A DNA stretch of 11,007 bases from Acidimicrobiales bacterium (GTDB lineage: Bacteria; Actinomycetota; Acidimicrobiia; Acidimicrobiales; JABEUL01), in NCBI GenBank assembly GCA_027451605.1, contig DAIDJA010000027.1, positions 1-11,007 on the forward strand. The letters are read 5' to 3'. A program made the position numbers and the translations under genes. Below the pieces are notes generated by a model, which saw only the letters and a list, made by a program, of their open reading frames with translations, was not told where the DNA came from and made no database searches. This document shows, piece by piece, positions 6,372 to 11,007 of the stretch (the first letter of the stretch is position 1; the number at the start of each line of letters is the position of its first letter).

Positions 6372-7766
6372 ATGACTTCAGTTGGGATAGGTCCGTATAA
6401 GTTAGGGTGGAGTGACACCGAAGACTACGTCTTTAAACCTAAAAAGGGTTTAAATGAAGAGATAGTCAAAGAGATGTCGATGATGAAAAAGGAGCCGGAA
6501 TGGATGCGAGAATTTCGTCTCAAGGCCCTTACACGCTTTGACAAAAAACCGATGCTAAAGTGGTTCGCCACCAATATGCCCGATTTGGACTTTGACGATA
6601 TCTTTTATTATATTAAGCCAACGGATAAGCAGGTTAATGCATGGGATGAGTTGCCCGAATCGGTAAAAAATACCTATGAAAAACTTGGCATCCCCGAAGC
6701 CGAAAGAAAATACCTGGCAGGGGTTACCGCCCAATATGAATCAGAGGTTGTTTATCATCGCAACAGAGAAGATCTTGAGAAGCAGGGCGTCATATTTTGT
6801 GACATGGATACCGCAGTTAGGGAGCATTCGGATCTGGTTAGACAGTGGTTCGGAAAGGTAATTCCTCCGAACGATAATAAATTTGCAGCTTTAAATTCGG
6901 CAGTCTGGTCGGGAGGTTCGTTTATTTATGTGCCGGAAAATGTTTCTGTTGAACTTCCTCTTCAGGCCTATTTCAGAATTAACGCCGAAAATATGGGACA
7001 GTTTGAACGTACGCTTATAATTGCCGACAAAGGGTCAAATGTTCATTACGTGGAGGGGTGTTCGGCCCCTGTCTACTCTTCGGACTCTTTGCATTCGGCC
7101 GTAGTGGAGCTTGTGGCTTTAGAAGGTTCCAGGATTACCTATACTACGATTCAGAACTGGTCTAATAATGTTTATAACTTAGTGACCAAAAGGGCCAGGG
7201 CCGAAGCGGAAGCCCGCGTTGAATGGATTGACGGAAATATCGGTTCTCGCTTGACTATGAAATATCCTTCGGTTTACTTAATGGGACCAAAGGCATCAGG
7301 AGAAGTGCTTTCAGTTGCTTATGCCGGAAGCGGTCAGCATCAAGATGCCGGAGCAAAAATGTATCATTATGCCAATGAGACCTCTTCGACAATCATATCG
7401 AAGTCAATCTCCAAAGACGGTGGCAAGACAACCTATAGGGGGTTGGTTCACGTTGATGATGAGGCGAAGAATTCCAAGAGTTTTGTCAGATGCGATGCTT
7501 TAATCTTGGACGATTTCTCGATTTCCGAAACCAAGCCGACAATGGAAGTTAATGCAAACGATGCATCGATCGGACATGAGGCGACAGTTGCCAAAATAGG
7601 CGAAGATCAGCTGTTCTATTTGATGTCCAGAGGTCTAAATGAACAACAGGCAATGTCGATGATAGTTAACGGTTTTATTGAGCCGGTTACGAAAACTCTT
7701 CCGATGGAGTATGCCGTTGAGTGGAGCAGGCTAATTGAACTTCAAATGGAAGGCGCAATCGGCTAG
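6372..7766 (+). CDS. sufB: Fe-S cluster assembly scaffold protein SufB
   Basis: SufB is the scaffold subunit of the cytoplasmic SufBC2D complex that builds Fe-S clusters with sulfur supplied by SufS/SufU. The 464 residues fit the family (about 465-495). The N-terminus has [13 protein letters not shown], then FDKKPM and the long beta-helix core ([19 protein letters not shown], about residues 170-200). The catalytic residues are in place: C374 in FVRCDALIL corresponds to E. coli Cys405, and H402-E403 in GHEA correspond to His433-Glu434, with the same spacing of 28. ATG at 6372 gives the short N-terminus seen in actinobacterial SufB. Its ribosome site is weak (only TAGG at 6362-6365), and a mini-ORF precedes it. 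No sufC, sufD, sufS or sufU follows. Instead the next gene is convergent, and the two stop codons overlap. The SufD candidate begins 2.8 kb downstream. Confidence 0.97.
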   Translation: MTSVGIGPYKLGWSDTEDYVFKPKKGLNEEIVKEMSMMKKEPEWMREFRLKALTRFDKKPMLKWFATNMPDLDFDDIFYYIKPTDKQVNAWDELPESVKNTYEKLGIPEAERKYLAGVTAQYESEVVYHRNREDLEKQGVIFCDMDTAVREHSDLVRQWFGKVIPPNDNKFAALNSAVWSGGSFIYVPENVSVELPLQAYFRINAENMGQFERTLIIADKGSNVHYVEGCSAPVYSSDSLHSAVVELVALEGSRITYTTIQNWSNNVYNLVTKRARAEAEARVEWIDGNIGSRLTMKYPSVYLMGPKASGEVLSVAYAGSGQHQDAGAKMYHYANETSSTIISKSISKDGGKTTYRGLVHVDDEAKNSKSFVRCDALILDDFSISETKPTMEVNANDASIGHEATVAKIGEDQLFYLMSRGLNEQQAMSMIVNGFIEPVTKTLPMEYAVEWSRLIELQMEGAIG

Positions 7767-8824
7767 TTCTCATCCTCGGGACGGTACAGAGATCCTTTTG
7801 CTTTTATTGTAAGCTGTTCGGGATTTTCAATTTCGGTTTGTGTGCCCGATAGATTTTCGAACTTTTTCAATGTGGACATGACTCTAGAGTCAAAAGAACC
7901 TACGGCAGAGTTAAATGTATCTACCGTAGAATTTAAAGACTTTCCCACCTTGAGGAAATATTCATTGAACTTAATTAACCTGGAATGAAGCTCTGCCGCT
8001 AGTATGCTGACCGTCTGAGCGTTTTTACTGAGTTCGTCTTGCCTCCATCCGTATGCCACAGCCTTTAAAAGGGCAATCAGAGTAGTGGGTGTTGCCATTA
8101 TGACCTTATTTTGCGTTCCCCGTTCAATTAAATCCGGCTGAGCTATGAGCGCATAAGAAAAGATTGCTTCGCTTGGCAAAAACATTACGACAAATTCGGG
8201 CGAATTGTTAAATTGCGACCAATAGGATTTGGACGACAGATTCGAAATATGCTTTTCCAACTCTTTTGCGTGTCTTTTAAAGTACTCCTCTTTGGTACTT
8301 TGATCAGGCTGATCCAAGGCCGTTAAATAAGAATTGAGAGGGCATTTTGCATCAACTACAATCGTCGAATCATTCGGAAGATGTACAACCATGTCCGGAC
8401 GGAAGTTGTTCTCGGTATCAGAGCTTTGAACCTGAACATCGAAGTCGCAACGTTCCACCATCCCGGCCAATTCGACTACCCGTTTAAGTTGAATCTCGCC
8501 CCATTGTCCCCTGAACGTATTGGAAGAAAGAGCGGTGCGCAGTTTCAAAGTCTCCTGCTGTAACTCCCGTTGTGAGTGTTCCATCGACCTGAGCTGATTG
8601 TAGAGGTCGGTCATTGCGGAATTTCGATTGGATTCAAGAATATTTATATGGTGTTCAAGCCGAGACATTAAAAGCGTGGTTGCGTTATTAAAGACTGAGT
8701 CGATAACCTGGAGGCTATTGTCTGATTCTTTGTTTGCGCTTTTATTTTTTAACAGGTAATAGCTCGACATGATTCCGATAAAGAAACCTAATGCCATTGC
8801 TACGACTGCTATAAATGCTGCCAT
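7763..8824 (-). CDS. rmuC: RmuC-family protein (DNA recombination protein RmuC)
   Basis: This 353-residue protein has an N-terminal membrane helix (about 4-24), then a helical, likely coiled-coil segment (about 35-100) and the RmuC nuclease-like core. Core motifs are [15 protein letters not shown] (104-118), [11 protein letters not shown] (140-150) and VVDAKCPL (157-163). The E110, D144 and D158-x-K160 residues resemble a PD-(D/E)xK active site. E. coli RmuC is about 475 residues; the version here has a shorter coiled coil. In E. coli the protein limits inversion at short inverted repeats. Its exact biochemical role is not settled. The start ATG (8822-8824) is preceded on the minus strand by AAAGGAG with a normal spacer. 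The gene is convergent with sufB and ends in the shared CTAG, so no room exists for a terminator between them. Confidence 0.92.
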   Translation of the reverse strand: MAAFIAVVAMALGFFIGIMSSYYLLKNKSANKESDNSLQVIDSVFNNATTLLMSRLEHHINILESNRNSAMTDLYNQLRSMEHSQRELQQETLKLRTALSSNTFRGQWGEIQLKRVVELAGMVERCDFDVQVQSSDTENNFRPDMVVHLPNDSTIVVDAKCPLNSYLTALDQPDQSTKEEYFKRHAKELEKHISNLSSKSYWSQFNNSPEFVVMFLPSEAIFSYALIAQPDLIERGTQNKVIMATPTTLIALLKAVAYGWRQDELSKNAQTVSILAAELHSRLIKFNEYFLKVGKSLNSTVDTFNSAVGSFDSRVMSTLKKFENLSGTQTEIENPEQLTIKAKGSLYRPEDEN

Positions 8825-8912
8825 TTATACTCCTTTGCTACATTTGTCATATAAAGATGGTGTTGTAACTATCTAATTGCTATTCAAACAATATCATTTA
8901 AGTGTTATGATT

Positions 8913-8949
8913 TGCACCTCCTGCTCAATGTTTAGGAGCGGGAGGTGCA
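8913..8949. other. Strong 14-bp hairpin (structured RNA element or terminator without a T-run)
   Basis: TGCACCTCCTGCTC (8913-8926) pairs with GAGCGGGAGGTGCA (8936-8949) over all 14 positions, 13 Watson-Crick and one T-G wobble. The loop is the 9 nt AATGTTTAG. On neither strand is it followed by a T-run, so it is not a standard intrinsic terminator for either direction. It lies 89 bp upstream of the rmuC start and about 300 bp upstream of the 9256 gene, so it is not at the end of either gene. The left arm contains CACCTCCT, the same word as the anti-Shine-Dalgarno end of 16S rRNA. Confidence 0.75.
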
Positions 8950-9221
8950 GTAATAAGGTCAGAAATTAGAGCAAATCTGACAAGTGCAAGCATAATATAT
9001 TGAAGTGGTCGGGAAAAATTGGAGACTCACCTACCTAAGAAAGTAAGAAAATGTTATTATGGCTAAAAAGGAGACATAAAACCTTGAACAGGGCCAACGT
9101 TTCAGAGAAGAGGACTGAGAACTTCAACAATGAACGGAACATGTTCTGCTGGGATTAGGACTGGAGACCTGAATAGTTACGATTATTCTCAAATTACTTT
9201 TAGTTTTTGCGGTATCTGATC

Positions 9222-9249
9222 TTGTGAATGCTGGACGGTTAACTAAAAT
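9222..9249 (+). promoter_or_regulatory. Leaderless-type promoter of the four-cysteine protein gene
   Basis: TTGTGA (9222-9227), a 16-nt spacer and TAAAAT (9244-9249, five of six to consensus) are followed by 6 nt and then the ATG at 9256. That is the distance at which transcription normally begins, so the A of ATG would be the first base of the mRNA. No Shine-Dalgarno is present. Confidence 0.55.
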
Positions 9250-9255
9250 AAAACT

Positions 9256-9588
9256 ATGCCGATGAGAGAAGACTGTAAGAACTTTCAATCCAGAACATAT
9301 AATTCCGGAGAGGTTGCAAGATTTTGTGTTTTGGGACTTGCTCCCGATGCGCCATGGAGCTGTCCTGACAACTGTCCGATGTATACCAGACGACTAGCTG
9401 ATGCCGGCTGGCATCGTGGTACTTTAATAGAGCCAAAACTTGAAGACAGACCCGAACAGATAGATTCCGATGACGCGGATGCGGTGCTCGATGCAGCCGA
9501 AGAGTTGGTTAACGAGGTGGGTCCGCAAGTAATATCTGATTTTAATAAAAAGAAGGATCGTAAATTTAGTTTCAGAAAAAAGAAGTGA
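9256..9588 (+). CDS. Small four-cysteine conserved protein of unknown function, between sufB and sufD
   Basis: This 110-residue cytoplasmic protein has an N-terminal half holding all four cysteines: C7 (MREDCKNF), C24 (ARFCVLGLAP), C36 and C40 (WSCPDNCPMY). The spacing Cx16Cx11Cx3C suits a metal or Fe-S site. The second half is acidic and helical (about 65-98), ending in a very basic tail FNKKKDRKFSFRKKK. I recall similar proteins with an MPMREDCK..ESRTY N-terminus in Acidimicrobiia and related actinobacteria, annotated as hypothetical; I could not search. The start is ATG at 9256 directly behind a -10 box. A second ATG two codons later is possible. Its place within the interrupted suf region makes a role in Fe-S or metal handling worth testing, but the sequence does not prove it. 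It ends 17 bp from the convergent ech gene. Confidence 0.8.
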   Translation: MPMREDCKNFQSRTYNSGEVARFCVLGLAPDAPWSCPDNCPMYTRRLADAGWHRGTLIEPKLEDRPEQIDSDDADAVLDAAEELVNEVGPQVISDFNKKKDRKFSFRKKK

Positions 9589-9622
9589 ATTTGCCGGAGG
9601 TAGTCTCAGCTACCGGTAAATT
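9588..9622. terminator. Bidirectional terminator hairpin between convergent genes
   Basis: AATTTGCCGG (9588-9597) pairs with CCGGTAAATT (9613-9622): ten pairs, one of them G-T. An inner TAG/CTA pairing extends it past a 3-nt bulge. The stem begins on the last base of the plus-strand stop codon and contains the minus-strand stop (9606-9608). On the minus strand a CTTCTTTTTT run follows shortly after. On the plus strand AAATTT forms the right flank. It most likely ends both transcripts. Confidence 0.5.
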
Positions 9623-10463
9623 TCGGCTCGCGCTTTTCAAAAAATGCGGTTACGGCTTCAATAAGGTCATTTGAGGTGATGTAGGCGGTATTGTGCATGG
9701 CAACGTCTTCGAGCCTGTTGTGCACTTCTTGCGACAAAAACGAAGTGACAGTTTTTTTGATCCCCGCTACCACAAGTGGCGAGTTGGCCGCAATTTGGGC
9801 CGCAGTTTGTCTGGCATATTCCATTGCGTCGTCGTAATCAGTACCGACATAATTTAAGAGACCTATCTCCCTGGCATAATTTGATTCAATGTCCTTACCT
9901 GTTAGAGCAAGCTCGTTGAGATGTGTGATGGAGATAATTCTGGGAAGCCTTTGAAGAGTTCCAAGGTCTGCGACCATCGCCATTTTGACCTCCCTGATTG
10001 AGTAGATTGAATCTGAGGTTCCCACTCTCATGTCACAGGCGGTAATTAAGTCGATTCCCCCTCCAAGACAGTAACCTTGGATCACCGCTATTACCGGCTT
10101 GGAACAGTTTTCCACCGAAGTTATAGACTCTTGGAGGAATTTAATATTTTCATAAAGCCGTTTTGAAACAGTTGCCTGTGAACTTGGTCGATTAGATGCT
10201 TCAGTCGAAGTATTAGAAGTTATGTCGCCAAGGGCTGTTAGATCAAGTCCCGCGCTGAATGCGTTGCCTTTGGCAGCCAATATAATAACTCTAACCTCTT
10301 CGGCATCATCCAGAGCGCTGACTGCTTTGGGTAGATTTTTAAAGAAGTCCATATTCATGGCGTTTTTCTTTTCTGGTCTGTCGATAAACAGCGTGGCTAT
10401 ATTTCCTTCTATGATGATATCGAAACCTTTAAACATGAAGGGACTTTCTGTATTTTCACTCAT
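9606..10463 (-). CDS. Enoyl-CoA hydratase/isomerase, ECH1-like (delta3,5-delta2,4-dienoyl-CoA isomerase type)
   Basis: This 285-residue crotonase-fold protein acts on acyl-CoA in fatty-acid beta-oxidation. The oxyanion-hole segments are AFSAGLDL (68-75) and GYCLGGG (130-136). It carries the three acidic residues of mammalian ECH1 at identical spacing: D138 in GGGIDLITACD, E158 in IREV, and D166 in ADLGTLQRLP, equivalent to rat Asp176, Glu196 and Asp204. The ADLGTLQRLP block is also typical of that subgroup. The likely reaction is isomerisation of 3,5-dienoyl-CoA to 2,4-dienoyl-CoA for odd-position unsaturated fatty acids; plain hydratase activity cannot be excluded. The start ATG (10461-10463) has at most a weak GGAC ribosome site. 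TAAACT lies 7 nt before it on the minus strand, so it may be leaderless. It is divergent from sufD and shares a 97-bp intergenic region with it. Confidence 0.9.
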   Translation of the reverse strand: MSENTESPFMFKGFDIIIEGNIATLFIDRPEKKNAMNMDFFKNLPKAVSALDDAEEVRVIILAAKGNAFSAGLDLTALGDITSNTSTEASNRPSSQATVSKRLYENIKFLQESITSVENCSKPVIAVIQGYCLGGGIDLITACDMRVGTSDSIYSIREVKMAMVADLGTLQRLPRIISITHLNELALTGKDIESNYAREIGLLNYVGTDYDDAMEYARQTAAQIAANSPLVVAGIKKTVTSFLSQEVHNRLEDVAMHNTAYITSNDLIEAVTAFFEKREPKFTGS

Positions 10464-10480
10464 TTTGTCCAGTTTAGTTT

Positions 10481-10502
10481 AGGAATTCCTTGATTTAAAT
10501 CA
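10481..10502. promoter_or_regulatory. Two abutting perfect palindromes in the ech-sufD divergent promoter region
   Basis: AGGAATTCCT (10481-10490) is directly followed by TGATTTAAATCA (10491-10502). Both are perfect palindromes. They lie over the expected -35 region of the sufD promoter (extended -10 at 10513-10521) and just upstream of the minus-strand -10-like box of ech. A dimeric regulator acting on both genes is possible. The word ATTCCTTG (10485-10492) also occurs in the sufB dyad (6299-6306). Confidence 0.35.
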
Positions 10503-10512
10503 TGAGTGCGGA

Positions 10513-10521
10513 TGTTAGAAT
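10513..10521 (+). promoter_or_regulatory. Extended -10 element for sufD
   Basis: TGTTAGAAT fits the extended -10 pattern TGn-TATAAT with one mismatch in the hexamer. A second -10-like word, TATAGT, is at 10522-10527. Transcription would start near 10528, leaving a leader of roughly 30 nt that contains the GAGG ribosome site. No good -35 hexamer is present. Confidence 0.4.
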
Positions 10522-10560
10522 TATAGTTAAACATATTTGGTTACTTTTCGAGGTTGAATT

Positions 10561-11007
10561 CTGAACGAAATCCTATTGGGCAAAATAAAAAAATCTATTG
10601 ACGAACAGATCGAATCCAAACACAGTCCCGCTTGGGTCAAAGAATTTAAAAAAGACTGTTACAACAAACTGGCAGCTGTCGCCTATCCTAGCGTCGCCAA
10701 CGAAGCATTTAAGTTTTCTAAAATTCTTGACGTCGACTTGGACGAATTTGAAACTGATTTTGAGCCAAAGAATGCCGGGCTAAACGATGTAGAAAAATTT
10801 TTAGCGGATCTGGGCTATCTTGATCTGCAAAACTTAATTGAAGACAGTTCCGCAGTCGCAATAGTGTCTGACGGCGTCGTGAGCGAAGTCATAAATAAGT
10901 TCGGCTCCAAAGTCTCAATTTGCAATTCGGCCGACGAACTTCCGGATTTTGTCACCGAACTACGCCTCGGCGAATCCGCCGGATATTTTGATCTTCTTCA
11001 CGGGTGT
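10561..11007 (+). CDS. sufD: SufD-like Fe-S assembly protein, N-terminal part (continues past window end)
   Basis: The frame is open from 10558 to the last base (149 codons from 10561). SufD pairs with SufB and SufC in the Fe-S scaffold complex. The N-terminal pattern fits SufD: a helix with SPAWVKEFKKDCYNKL (like 'EPEWL..LR..AL' of the family), then AFKFSKILDVDLDEF at the 'W..t.l..l....' position, and later AIVSDGVVSEV and YFDLLHG before the beta-helix domain begins. The diagnostic C-terminal half lies outside the window, so the name rests on this pattern and on the linkage to sufB. The start is uncertain: no ATG or GTG is in frame after the TGA at 10555. CTG at 10561 has GAGG (10550-10553) 7 nt upstream and is preferred. 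ATT at 10558 and TTG at 10576 are alternatives. Confidence 0.72.
   Translation, partial: MNEILLGKIKKSIDEQIESKHSPAWVKEFKKDCYNKLAAVAYPSVANEAFKFSKILDVDLDEFETDFEPKNAGLNDVEKFLADLGYLDLQNLIEDSSAVAIVSDGVVSEVINKFGSKVSICNSADELPDFVTELRLGESAGYFDLLHGC

Larger units (their letters stand above)
8825..9255. other. 431-bp gap between divergent rmuC and the four-cysteine protein
   Basis: The left end holds the rmuC ribosome site. A very stable hairpin lies at 8913-8949, followed by a second, weak stem (GTCAGA 8958-8963 with TCTGAC 8976-8981). An open frame of 35 codons (ATG 9051, TAG 9156-9158, reading MLLWLKRRHK...) has no ribosome site and no recognised relatives, and is probably chance. The gap ends in a leaderless-type promoter for the 9256 gene. 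Because the centre is not explained by either flanking gene, a small RNA is possible. Confidence 0.5.

Noticed and set aside
9134..9149. GAACATGTTC palindrome resembling a LexA/SOS box
   Set aside because: The actinobacterial and Bacillus box needs GAAC-N4-GTTC. Here the half-sites are 2 bp apart, and it is not near a promoter of a repair gene.
9051..9158. 35-codon ORF in the rmuC-9256 gap
   Set aside because: An ATG-to-TAG frame exists, and an internal TTG at 9084 even has AAGGAG upstream, but the length is within chance and the peptide has no recognised feature. Noted in the gap description only.
10222..10482. 86-codon plus-strand frame antisense to ech
   Set aside because: It overlaps a strongly supported crotonase gene and has no recognisable motif; its hydrophobicity reflects the opposite strand.

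Overview
The window reads as a chromosomal segment from a moderately AT-rich actinobacterium, probably of the class Acidimicrobiia. That assignment is an inference. It rests on family resemblance recalled rather than searched: an actinobacterial HNH protein with a small partner, a lipoate-ligase-family protein with a GISQRR core, a short four-cysteine protein beginning MPMREDCK, and a SufB/SufD pair. GTG, TTG and probably CTG starts occur. About half the genes have a clear Shine-Dalgarno sequence. Several others have none, but carry a -10-like box 5 to 8 nt before the start codon, as expected for leaderless mRNAs.

Layout, left to right. Positions 1-330 hold the 3' end of a ROK-family sugar kinase or regulator. 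A 745-bp gap follows with a short tandem repeat, a recurring TTCAAAT word and a promoter candidate. Next come an amidase-signature hydrolase (1076-2491) and an MFS transporter (2802-4160). A small conserved protein and an HNH endonuclease form a tight pair (4465-5317), followed by a lipoate-protein-ligase-like protein (5391-6152). sufB (6372-7766) has its own promoter region with inverted repeats and a 10-codon mini-ORF. rmuC runs convergently against sufB, and the two stop codons share the four bases CTAG. A 431-bp gap contains the strongest hairpin in the window. Then comes the four-cysteine protein (9256-9588), a convergent ECH1-type enoyl-CoA hydratase/isomerase (9606-10463, minus), and the N-terminal part of SufD, which runs off the right edge.

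How the genes relate. SufB and SufD belong to one Fe-S scaffold complex (SufBC2D) and are usually adjacent in one operon. Here they are about 2.8 kb apart, with two minus-strand genes and one other plus-strand gene between them, so they must be transcribed separately. Both upstream regions carry dyad-symmetric sequences over the expected -35 region. The four-cysteine protein lies between them. Lipoyl synthase needs Fe-S clusters, so the nearby lipoate-ligase-like gene is a plausible but unproven functional neighbour. RmuC and the HNH protein are nucleases or nuclease-like proteins. The amidase/MFS pair could be a small uptake-and-hydrolysis unit.

I see no CRISPR array, insertion sequence, phage gene, tRNA or rRNA, and no recognisable defence system. 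The most interesting signals are the split suf locus with the cysteine-rich protein inside it, the 14-bp hairpin at 8913-8949, and the leaderless-type start signatures.
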